A stretch of DNA of 64,000 nt, from positions 115,139,362-115,203,361 of the forward strand of contig OY740765.1 in NCBI GenBank assembly GCA_963513935.1. Direction: 5' to 3'. The DNA comes from Aphrophora alni. Its lineage: Eukaryota; Arthropoda; Insecta; Hemiptera; Aphrophoridae. The notes below the pieces were generated by a model. The model had not been told where the DNA came from. It saw nothing but the letters and a program-made list of their open reading frames with translations, and did not search any database. Made by a program: the position numbers and the translations under genes. Of this stretch, positions 15,301 through 28,400 are shown in pieces (the first letter of the stretch is position 1; every line of letters begins with the position of its first letter).

Positions 15301-18300
15301 TATGATCTACGTACAGTATATACAGTAAATAAAAATGAGTTAGTTACGAAAATGGAAGCGTGTGTTGATTTCGTTTGAGACACGGTTAAATGTGTCAAAA
15401 GACTTGACAGAAGGGAATCTGTAAAAAAGCTTTGTAGTGTTAAATTTTTTCATGTTTGATGTACAATATACATAACATAATTTATACGATACATTTATGT
15501 ACAATAAAATGAGTTGCAATAACATCTTAATTGCATAATTCTTAGCGCTACCTGATTAAATAAGCTTTCTTTGAACGAAAACCGATTTTTCACGGGAATC
15601 TCGGATTAACCGGCCCGGGTGTCAGTCCCGACTAGACCGGTTAAGAGGGGTTCTACTGTACTTGATTTTGTTTTTAAAGTTTCACATTAGATATTAGAAA
15701 TGATAGCCATTCCATGTTCCATAAAACTCCACAAGCATCCTAAAATACGGTCCCCATAACCTTCCTGGTAGACAAAGTGTAACTGGGCTTTTTTCAGTTT
15801 GCTTGATGAAGTGGTCTGACAACAGATGGTCTATCACTTCTTTCCTCATCATGAATGTTCTCCAAATTTTAATGAAGCAAACCCACTAATGCACAACACC
15901 TCCACTCATTATTGTTTGGTCATACAGAGGACACAGTTCATGATGGATGCATGCTGCTGACAAATTTTTTGCCAAAGAAATTTATCACAGCATGCATTTT
16001 GCAAGGTTTTCTATTCTAGCACTCATTCTGAAAGGCTTATTATAGGGAAAGAACTGCAGCAAAACTTTCCTAGCAGTGCAGCTGGGCATTTACTAAGCTA
16101 CTGAATATGTCACCACAGAAGTACCCCCACTACTTCTTGTGCTGCATGAAAACGGAGATTACTTTCCGAATGGCTCTCGTATGTTGTATTACTTTGAATT
16201 GCGTGTGTTTGTTCTGGATAACATTAAAAACAAAATTGTAATGGTCAAACTTTGTCTGAAAGCTAGTTTCATGTAACATGGTTTTGTATGATAAAGGTGC
16301 TATATATATATATAAATATTTATAAATATGTTATTTACGTCGTCTCATACACACTGATTCTTGTCTCCAACCGGTTTCGCTGCTTCAATTAGTCAACATC
16401 ATCAGGGTTTATCTGCTACTGCTTCGTCATTAACATAAAAAACACTACATAACACACATTACAGACACACATGCGTACACTCTATGTCCTGTCAGGTAGC
16501 CGGCCAGTTCCGTACTGAATCTGCATCTCGTATTTTTTATCATTGTTCAAATATGCAGAATAAATACTGTCGGATTCAAACCTTATTTGTTCATTTATTA
16601 TTTTCGTTTTGCTGGTTTGGTTTTCAACAAATATATAAAACTGCTCTCCCAAGCGTTCATATTATAGCCCTTTTCGCATTGTTTTAAAATATTCATTGTG
16701 CTCTCCATTGTGTCATACGAGTGCATGTTATCTAGAATATGCTTCGCGAAATTTGATTTTTCTGGTTGGTCCAATTTTATAGGAGCCATATGCTGTTTAT
16801 ACCTTTTTTTGAAAATACCTTTAAGCCTAGAACACTTTAATTTAGAGATTGAATATATAAAAGAAGTGGCAAAATGCAATGGATATGAAGAGCAAATGGT
16901 AGACAAACTCCTTTCACAGATAAGGGGGAAAATACACTCAGAGTAGGTTGAATAATAACACGCAGTTGATAAAACATAAGGATAAAAAAGAAAGTTATGT
17001 ATTATTTCATTATGTAGGACAAGAAACACACCGCATTGCTAGGCTTTTTAAACAAAGATTTAACTATGAAATAGAGTACAAAACTAATAATAATATAGAA
17101 ATGAAACTAAATACTAATATAGACAAAGTTTGCAAATACAATAACCCAGGCGTATATGAACTAATATGTAAATCATGCAATAGTGCGTATATAGGACAAA
17201 CTGTTAATTTCAAAAAAAGGTATAAACAGCATATGGCTGCAATAAAATTGGACCGGTTGGAGACAAGAATCAGTGTGTATGAGACGACGTAAATAACATA
17301 TTTATAAATAAATATACTCATACGATAAAAATGCTAATAAAGAAGCTAATATATTAATATATAGAAAGTATTTGAACATTTTAGGTTTAATAGTTTACAA
17401 TTATTCTTACTACATATTTTTATCAAAATTAAATTGATATATAACTGCGTACAAGGTAACAGATACAAACAAAATTAAAATACATTTCCATAATATAAAA
17501 TAGAAATAGTGAAAGGATAAATACAATTAAAGGCTGAAACCAAATGAATTTGTGAACTTTTTTCTTCATTTTGTTGAATCAATTCCAAATAATATTTTAA
17601 GTAAATATATAATATACAATAATTGTTATTAACAAATACATTCACCACTTTATCTTACTTAAAGCTAATATATTGTTAATTTATGATATTTAATTGTTAC
17701 TTAAAGAAGAATATAAACATGCATTTCTTTGGATTATAAAAGGTAAACAGTATTGTCATTGTTATATTTTCTGTTAGCTATTGAATACGGATGATCAGGT
17801 TAGATATGGCACAGATTTATTTCAGTTTAAACTGACCTATCTGGAATTATAATTGAAATTAAAAAATACATGATTAAACAAAAGCCTTTACAATACACTA
17901 GAAACAGCACAATATGCGGTAACGTTCAATTTTATAGAACTGATAAAATATGATCGGTTTTAATTTTATACTGATTTTATTGGTGTCCAAGTTAGTACAT
18001 TTAACACTGTTGACTATTATAAACAGATTTATATTTTAATCACGTCTTACATGGAAGTAAGTTACAAGTCTCAGCAGCACAATTATAAAACTAAAAACAA
18101 TAAACTTATCAATAATTTGTAGAATAATTTAGTTTTTAATGATAGTTCTCCTATTTTGTATCTTAGAAAACATGAGTTATAGGTGAAAAGTTATCCTCAT
18201 ATTTTTTTATTTATTTGAAAGTTAATGAATTGTCTAATTAGTCATTAAATTAAGCTGATGTATCAAATTTGAGCTAAATGAGAGCAATATTACACCTTCT

Positions 18301-21300
18301 AAGATGTTTATTACATACAAGTCAAAAGTGGCACCAAATTTTTAACTTAACAATTTAGTTTTCATTGATAGTTCCCCTATTTTGTATCTTAGAAAACATG
18401 TTTGGGGACCATTGAAACATTTTAAAGCTGTAAAAAATATGCTATAGATGAAAAGTTACCCCGAAAAGCCATTTTGAAATTTGAAGGTTATTGAACTTGT
18501 TCCAATTATTCGTTTAATTAAACCCATATACCAAATTTGAGTAAAATGGGACCAATATTACAAGTTTAATATGGCACCAAATTACTATAACAATTATTCA
18601 TAATAGGATTTATAGACACTTCATAGTTTCGGATGCTTGGGTATGTGGAAGATTGGTGATTGCATTTTTATGAAATAGATCACAAAACCTTGACATTCGG
18701 TAATAAAGCTTTTGTATTTATGCAACAACTAAAAAAAAACTGTGCATTTATTTTCTTAGACTATCACAAAGTGTACATGGATGTGAGATCAGCTGGATAG
18801 CTGATATGGGAAGTTAGGTTAGCTAACAATAAAATTAAACAATAACTCTTTCTGTATCTATGCCAGTTTGACAAGTATCTTAAATCGTTGTTCACACTAT
18901 AAACTGTCTTAATAATATTATTCTCCTTATTACACGATATTATATTTCTCTGGTATAGAGGTAAGTAAAGAGTAACAGTTAAATACACTTAATACATAAT
19001 ACAATCTAATCTATTATTTAAAAAATTTGGTTAAAAATAATATCCGTGTTCACAAAAATTAAAAAAAAAGTTAAATAGGCCTACAAGCAAAAGCATAAAA
19101 TGGATCACAACCTTTGATATAGAATCGTATTTAATTCTAAACTGTATAAGAAACATAGTTCATCTTAAATATTTATACATATATACAGGGTGTTTCATAA
19201 GACATGATCATCCCCAAAAATTAATTTTAAAAGTCAAAGGCTTTATTTAAGCATGATTGTATATTAAAATATATATAGTTAAAACTTTTTTACTGTTTAC
19301 TAAAAATAGGTAAATTTATTGTATAATTAAAAAAAAATATTCATCTACATTATGTTTGTAGAAAAATATGAAATAATATATAATTGGACGAATGATAATA
19401 TAATATGACTAAATTATTTTTGTACTCTTAACTGCCATGAAAGCACACATACTTTAAGCTATACATTTCACAGCATCAAACATTAAACTCAGTATCCGAC
19501 GCTCAGTCTATTTTAGCATAGAACAACTTATCTTAAACAAAAATTATTTTTTGAAAAGAATGAAAAGCTTGGAATTTTTTTTTGAACTGCATATGATGTG
19601 TTAAGATCAGAAAATTAAATTAAAAAACATCCATCATATTTTGTATTGATGAATGTTCATCTGTAGTTATCAATATACAAAGCACCGTTCGATGAAATAA
19701 ATACCACCATCAAAACTACTAATTATAGATATTTGAAACTTGGATTAATTAATTGTTAAGAATTCATACTTTCAATTCATATTAGTTTTGTTTGGGAGTG
19801 TAGTAGATCATGTAGTCACTTATGGATATCGTTCAAAAAATTATGTAATTTATTTTGAAAACTGATTCAAAGTATATATATATTTTTGTTCATTATAAAA
19901 TTTTCCAACTAATGGGTATGAGAAATCTATTATAATCTTATAAAAAGTTATATAAATATTTTTTATTGTACATTGGTAATTTTTAAGTTTGATTTAACAC
20001 TACAAATAGGTAGAACAAAAAAATTTGGATTATCATGACACCAAAGCATTCAATTAGAAGTTAAAAGAATAAGGTACTATAATCCTAATTTAGTTTGAAA
20101 TGATCAATTAGATTTGTATTTAGTAAGATTTGTAATCCCTTAGTAAAACATTAAAAAGTTATTTGTACCTAGAACAATTAACTGGTTTTCCCATTCTGTA
20201 TTGTTCCTATGGTCATTTCACAGGCAGGTCATTTCCCCACCCCTTCATTCATTGTATCTAACTCCCACCATCTAGTTTTAAGGCTCTCTGTTTTTCATTT
20301 TCTTCAGTCTGTAATACAGCCTCGTCAATGCCTTAGCAGGCGAAACCATTGGTCGGCTAGACTAATAAAAAGTGGAAGTTACAAAATAAAAAATCGCATT
20401 TTATTATTTTTTCTTTAAACATGGAATTCCACCAAGAACCTTCGGTCTTAACAGTAATGACATTTTTTAATTTTATTATTATGTCATGTGCATACCCAAT
20501 CTGGTTCTTTTAGCATAAAGAATCGAACGCTATTAAATTAATCTTATTACGAGCAATGATTTGTTATATTTTCCCCCAAAACTCAGATTTTTAAATAAAA
20601 TTTTAATTAAGTTACATACATGTATGTATTTTACATTGAAGTATTTAATAATATTAAATTAAACTTACTACATACAATATTTTTTTTATTAAACCTACTA
20701 AGGGCAATAACTACATTTTACTAAAAAATAAAATTATGGTACAGTAGACTTGCGATCATCTGGTCCTCCATTATATCAGGCCAAGACTGTGGAAGGCTTA
20801 TAATATTAATTTGGATTCACAAATTTAATCTATAAAACAGTTAATTTTCAATACTTTCCGATTCTATGACCTTATGAAATATGCACATATAACCATAGTA
20901 TATATCTCGAGGATATTTTAATAATCCAAGTTGTTACAGGCAGTTGTCTTGTGATAAGTGCAAGGAGAAAGTGTTCCAGCTCTGAGTAAAGTCGATAGGT
21001 GGAGTTTGGACTTATGGAATTGACATAAAAGGATCTTACAGAGCATGGGCATTCTAGACTTGATAAGGTTCACGAAAGCTAAAAGTGCTCTTTAGTATAT
21101 ACACAAGAAAGGACCAATTGTGATATAACTGCATGGGGCTTTACATGCCACAAAGTAAATAATAAGAGTTAAGTAATAAAAAACTTGCATATTCTATATA
21201 ATAGATATATAGTTCTTATCTTAGATCTATTCAAAGAGTATTTAGGCAAACAAATATTATCAGTTAAACACAAAAAGTCATTTGGCACATAACTTAAAAT

Positions 21301-24300
21301 TAAAATTAAAAAAAAAATAATAATAACACTGAAATATTAATGGAAGATAGTGATTTTAAGAGTTATTTCTAAGGTTCGAGATTTAACTCATATCAAACTA
21401 AAAATTACGTGTATAAAAATATATAATTACTTATTCATAAATACTTCTATGACGAAAACTTTCTTCAAGTCAAAACCTGTTTTTATTAATTATTAATCAA
21501 TATTATATATAAATAAATTTTAAAATAAAAATGATAAACATATTATAGAATAACACTAACGAAGAATATAAAAGCCAACATACAGTTTATTATTATTACA
21601 ATCAAACAACCTCAGGGATAATTAAATGACAATCTCCAAACTTGTTACAACACAGTACCTAACAGTTTTTCTCCCCAATTTAGTACTAAATCTGTTAAAT
21701 GAGCTTTAAAATCCTAACATACTATGGGGTTAGTTCAACAATACTATCACACTATAATTGAACCACCTACTCTTGTTGTGGTTCACCTACTCTGCGGAAA
21801 TAGTTGAAGCAGCCCTTGTCTCCAATTGTGCTCTAATAAAATAGGGCCAGTTAACTGAGCCCCCCCCCTCAGCTGCTATATAATTGTGGGGCTACATAAT
21901 TAAGCCTCCAAATTATGCAGTATTACTTTAGTGATAGTTAATTAAGTTTCCAAATCATGCTGTATTACTGTAGGGCTAGTTAACCGAGCCTTCCAATCTT
22001 CCTATATTACTGCGGAGCTATATAATTAAACCTCCTAATCCTGTTATAATGCTATATAGTCCTAATCCTTCTATATCATGTGGAGTTTCCAATCCTGGTA
22101 TATAACTGAGGTTAATTAATTTAGCTAAAAAAATTCTGATATGTCATTGGGGGGCTAGTAATTGAGATTCATAATCATGCTATATAAATGTAGGTTATTT
22201 AATTGAGAATAAAAAACCTGCATAATTATTGCAGGGCTAGTAAATGAGATTCAAAATTCGGCTATATAACTGTAGGCTAGTTAATTGGTAATCAAAATCC
22301 TACTTTTATTATTGCAAAGCTAGTAAATTAGATTAAAATCATGCTAATATAAGCATGGCTAATTAATTGAGATTAAAATTCCTGATAAATAACTGTTACA
22401 ATAGGCTAGTTAAAAACATTCAAAATCCATACATATATAATTACTGGACTAGTATAGTTAAGATTCAAAATTATCCTATATTATTGTAGGCTAGTAATAA
22501 AAATCATGTTATATAAATGTGGAGTAGTTAACAGAGATTAACTATCCTTCTACATTGCTGTGGGGTTAATCCACTGAACCTGCTATATTACTGTGGATCT
22601 ATTTTCTTGGGAGCTTCCAATCTTGCTCTAATGCCATGGGATTAGGCTACCCATTTAATAATGTATAACACCACTCTCAACATTTTAAGGTTATAAATAA
22701 TAATATATTGATACTATTAAAATTCACACTATGTTGTGTCTCAAGGTCTATAGTGACAGAGTTGTCGGTAATGTACTCCAATCTCTAAAAATTATGTTTG
22801 AACTAACTTATAAACAATAGTGAATCTATAAAGTATATACAATAGTATAATATGGCTTAGATTGATTTATAGATTTAATATATTCGTCATTTATATTATT
22901 GTTTAAAATTTGTTTCATTTAACATATAACAAACTTGTCTCAAATGGTTAGAAGTAGCTTTTTTGTTAAAGAAGGAAATTATTAACACGATAAGACAGGT
23001 CTGTTTGGCATCTCTCTCTGATGTTCTCACAGTTTAGGGTTTAAAAAAAATTTTAACTGGTAATAGTTGTAGTGTTTCTAAAAAAAAATAAGACTACACA
23101 TATTTGTACTACATTACCATAAGCTATATGGAGAGATTTTTATGAAATGTAAGACTTTAAATAATTTATTATTAATGAATGTTATAGTCTTTGGATCTAA
23201 AATATTTAAGAAAACTATCAACATCAACTATGTTATCCGGTGATATTTCCTGGTGGGCAGATTGTTTTTTGACTCCATTCTCCTACTCTGAGACAGGATT
23301 AGGGGATTTCTCATGCTACGTCTTTTCCCTTTCGCACAGCTAAATAATCAAAGGTTTTCATAACACAGATTATTAACTTTAAATTATTAGAAATGATATA
23401 TTAGTAATTCTATATTTTGAAGGTAAAAAACTTCTTTTGGAAAATATACGAGTATGTACTCATTATGTTTTCATTGTGTGATTAGTCCATTGATTATTAA
23501 AATGATTACATGTAACAAGACAATACTTATTTTAATATATTTATTTATAATTTTCTTTTATAAATTAGTCTACGCGAGTTATTTTTTATTTACAAAATAA
23601 CTAATTAGAATTGGGTAATTAATATGAGATATTATGGAAAAAATATGTTAAAATTGGCTACAAAATTGATGATCAAAGACATACTTAATAGTTTGCTGAT
23701 AACATAAAATCAGAAGAAAACTAACTAAAATGGCAAAATATAGATAAAATGTTAATTAGCTACAAAATTGATGATCAAAGACATACTTAATATTATGCCG
23801 ATAACACAAAATCAGAAGAAAACTAACTAAAGTGGCAAAATATAGATAAAATGTTTGGTTTCCAGCTTGACAATCCTTAATTATTTTTTATTTAGGTTAT
23901 CCATTTATATACTAGCTATTTTTATTATTATTATTTTTAATATAATTTTTTCTTTTTTCTTTTTTTTTTTTTCTTTCTTTTTTTTTTTTTTTCAAATCAT
24001 AATTGAACAACTATCAGAATTAATGAAAGCTGTGCCAATACTTAAAAGTGAAACTTTGTTTCTTTTCTTTTTCGGTCATTTGTTTCGTTGAAAAAAAAAA
24101 AAAAAATTTTATTTACTAATATTTGACTATCAAGTGCTTGAATATTGGATAGAAGTAAAACTTAAATTACTTAATCATATTTTATTTTTCAAAGACCAAA
24201 TGTTAATTTTGGGCTATGCAAATTAAAAATTAAAAGTATTGTGTTCAAATTATTTGAGCACACCCAAAAGTGTGCACACCCCCACAAGAAGTTCAATTCA

Positions 24301-25342
24301 TATTTCCAGCTTTACAAATTAAACTTATTTCTTAAAAAAACAATTTTTCTGAAACTTAAAATTTCCCAAAATACTTTGAATTTTTTTAATAGTTCATAAT
24401 TTTAAATAGTTCCTATTTTTTAATTAATGAATAATTTAATAAATCCATATTTACACAGCTCCAAAGTAAACAAATAACAATATTTTTCCATTACAATGAA
24501 ATTATAATTGACTTGTAATATATTCGCACCACCATAGTCGAGAGGTCAAAGACAAATAACAAGTGCTCTGTCTTAATTACAGTGCACTTTGGTTTGAATC
24601 CTGATTTCATTTTTATTCATGAAACATTGCTTTTTGGAGAATTTAATAATGAAAATGTATTTAAAAAAAAGACATTTTCTTTCTTAGGTGAGGTATTCTT
24701 CAATTATTAACAAATTAGATGACATTAACTTTATTTTTGTTATTGTCTTCCTCCCTCCACTTCGTCAATATTAAACTTTTTTTAACATAATTATATTTTA
24801 GTAAAATAAAAATTAAGTTACAATCACTGTGGGGGAAATACAGCACTAGGGACCAAATTTAGTGTAGTATAGAAACTCTTCACTTCTCCAGGTTCTTAAA
24901 TCATGTATGGCCAAAGATTATAAGGAGGTTCACTGTTGTCAATCACTTTATCTTTGTTCACCAAAACAGGTTTTATTCCATCCTTTATTTTTGATGCCCG
25001 AGTATTGAATTTAAACCAATATATCTATCGATAAAAAAGTACGAAATTAAAAATGTCAGAACTTTTTTTTATTAAGAAAGATAGTGATTGAAAACAGTCC
25101 TGTGCAAATAGTTACGGGTCTAAGGAAGGACAATATCAAAAATACATGTAAAGAACCTCCAGCAATCAATGAAATTACATTACTCCCACTTTAGAAGCTC
25201 CATATAGATAATATGCAATCTTTAAGATCTTTGGCCATACATGATTAAGGACTTGAAGAAGTGAAGTGTTTCTATACTTCACGAAATGTCATCTCTAGTA
25301 CTGTATCCTCCACACAGCCTTAAAAAAATATAAATATATATA

Positions 25343-25419
<77 letters not shown>

Positions 25420-28400
25420 TATATATATATCACAAAGTCTCAAGAAACCTGAAGTAATGTTTTGCACAGTACAGAAGAGTGTTACTACAAATGTATAAAA
25501 GGAAAATACTTGTTGCGACATTTTAAATTTATTTATACCTGCAAAAATTAATACAATTTTTTTTATTAATTAAGAGAACGTAAAAACACACGTCTTCAAG
25601 AAATCCACGATTTAAAAGGAAAAAACCCATGAAAACATATAAATATGCTTTTAATGTAGCAAAAACCATGTATAACTTGGTTTCTGTTATTTTTATTAAT
25701 TTTTTTGATGATAAGAATAAAAAGTGTTGAAAATATTTTTCTCTACTAAAAACCACCTAAAAGTATGGTTTTCCACTGATTTTTCCATAATGTTGGAAAA
25801 TTGTGAAAATGCACAAGTTCAATTTTTTTATTGAACAAAAATAAGTTAACCTTTATAAATTCATGAATTTTCTATAAAATTGTTAGAATTTATTCACTAT
25901 ATTGTTAATGCTTAAATTAAATTAATGTTTAATACATACTTATAAAGTTTCAGGACTTTACAAGAATGCGGAAAAGCCAATTGATAATTAAAAATTTGGT
26001 AGTTGTATCTCACAGAGAAAAAAATAGTTTTAACACTTTTTAATAGTTGTATCTACAGAAAACACAAGTCTAACATTTTTATCCCTATTAATAAATAATA
26101 AATTGAAACCAAGTTGTATGAGATGATAAAACAACATATGATAGTTGTACGAGATGATGTGTGTGTGTGTGTGTGTAAATATTAAATGTTTCCATTCTTT
26201 GCAAACACACATGTTTTTATGTCCTTTTATGCAAAACAATCACATTTCCCCTAAAAAAATTAATTCATTTTTATTATCGGGTAATTATTAACACTATTAT
26301 TATGTATTATTATGAATAGTTTATTGTGCAAATTTTTTAATTTGTTTTCTTCAACTTGCATTTTGTTATATTTTCCAAAGCTTTCTCAGCAATTCATTGT
26401 TATTATTTCTATGTAATCGTTGTACAGACTGAACACATTTTAGATATTTAAAACCTCCTTTAAAAAATTTAAACAATCAAATCAAATCAAAAATCATTAA
26501 ATTGAAACTGTTGTGTCTACAAAATATGATAAAGAGTTGATCGGATGAATATTTCTTACTTTACTAATCAAAATGTTTTTGTAATAAGAATTTAAGAAAA
26601 TTTACAATGACAATAATAATTATCACTTAGTTTATGCTTAGGCCTATACAAACGTAAGAAATATAAAGACTAAAATATATTTAAATTAATATTTGAAATA
26701 ACAAGTTATTAATACAATATATATCTGTTTATACAGTAATTTATGTATCAAACTTCAGATGTGTGTTTAGGACATCGAAAGTGAAAAAAACATTTGTATA
26801 ATCTGTCATATTGTTTTTATTAAAATTTCATTTTCTATGATGCAGATTTAGATTTTAGGTTATAATTTTGCATATAAGCATATATTATAATGTTAATAGC
26901 TATACAAAAAAGTATTTTTTAATGTTTAAAATTGGTGACAATTAAAAAGAATATTTTAAAGGCCCTTGCAAATCCTTGGATACAACTCTGTCTCTTTTCT
27001 TAGCAGAGATAGATTTAATAAAATTATGAATTAAGTTGCCTTAACAAAGAGCTATATATATATAGGATGATTCAAAATTGCACGGCAATACTTAGGGAAC
27101 CTATTCTTGGGGTAAAATAAGAAAAAATCTTCATATAAACATACGCCCAAAACGCCTTTTTTTTTAAAGTTACAACTAGCAATATATTTTGCTCTGATAT
27201 CTGCTCCAAAAGTGAAATGAAGCCATACGGTGGGAACCAAATAATGAAATATATTTGGTTGTTTTCTACATTTTTTTATGAATTCAGCGTTTATTAGTCA
27301 TTCAACCAAGTTATTTTAGACTAAACTTTTCTGAGAAATTATTAGAAATACAATTCTAGAACCTTTTTTATTGAATTTTTCAGGTTGAGAAACATATAAA
27401 ACCAACAAATTATTTTCATAATTTGGGTCCCAAAAATTATAGTAAGGTTATATTTCACTTTTGGAGCACAAATTAGGGCGAAATACTTCGCTAGCTGTAA
27501 ACTGGGAAACGAAGCATTTTGAACATATATGTTTATATGGAGGTTTTTTTCTTATTATTATCCAAAATTAGTTCCCAAAGTATTGCAGTGCAATTTTGAA
27601 ACATTGTGTACATAATGCCAGACTCTCAAGGCTCCGAGTTCATATACTTTTGAGTCAAAGCTGGTCTAGGAGTGTCTGAAAACCATTAATCAGCTGGATA
27701 AACAAAATTTTACTTTGTTGTGGGTGCCTATGTATGAGGAAATTCTAGAAAATTAGAAGCAGATAAACTTGTAAGGGAAGGCGCAGAGGCAGACATCGTA
27801 GGGCTTGAATCATTCTTTGGAGTACCCCATACCTACTTTATGAAGGCCTGGGAACAGAACCAAAATCCAGCTTGGAGACTACAACCTGCTCTCAGGGAAT
27901 TTAAAGGTTTATTGCTTTCTCTAGAAAGAGGCCAAAAACTCACATAGCTCTGCGGGAAAAAATTAACTCATAATGGGCTTACTTTCCAGATACTATCCAG
28001 TGAATTATCACCTTAAATACATGGCCAGGGCTAAGACTAACTGATGCCAGTTCTGCTGCAAAAACAGCTGATTACTGGCTATGTTACGCATTCCTCACAG
28101 CCACAAAGATTAAGGTAACAGCCCCCAAAACAATCATAATCTTTGTAAGGAGTTTGGGCCTGACTAGGTAAAATATAAGAAGGGTAGTCACAAAAGATCA
28201 ACCTGGATCACAGATCACCATATAAAACAATTTAATACAACATGGTGATATTCTCAAATTGTTGTATGTAACGGTATTTTAATACACCCTATCCACTAGT
28301 AATATTCATGATATTCAAATTTGATTCTACTACATAATTAACATCATAAAAATAAATAGGGGCATAAAAGTTGGTAAAAATTCTCGGAGGCTGTGTAAAA

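Larger units (their letters stand above)
16310..17325. mobile_element. Penelope-like element foldback (head-to-head 3' ends)
   Basis: Two arms of the same Penelope-like element diverge from a junction near 16811. The left arm, on the minus strand, carries the endonuclease C-terminus, 3' UTR and a hammerhead-like motif. The right arm, on the plus strand, carries the RT-EN linker and GIY-YIG endonuclease. Outer ends form an inverted repeat of about 60 bp: GGAGACAAGAATCAGTGTGT then GAGACGACGTAAATAAC occurs in the right arm at about 17264-17303 and reversed in the left at about 16326-16370. The right arm's coding sequence breaks off exactly where this pseudo-LTR sequence begins. Confidence 0.82.

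Noticed and set aside
16598..17029. 143-codon open frame taken as one protein
   Set aside because: Only the C-terminal part is Penelope endonuclease; the N-terminal part is the antisense of the opposite arm across the foldback junction.
19187..19204. ACAGGGTGTTTCATAAG as a transposon end
   Set aside because: Partner end and target duplication not found.
21770..22640. CRISPR-like array
   Set aside because: Degenerate contiguous repeats without uniform spacers, in a eukaryotic intron.
23855..24091. 78-codon open frame with phenylalanine runs
   Set aside because: Made by poly-T tracts; no other support.
24527..24605. Functional tRNA gene
   Set aside because: Acceptor stem pairing is poor; more likely a tRNA-derived SINE or pseudogene.
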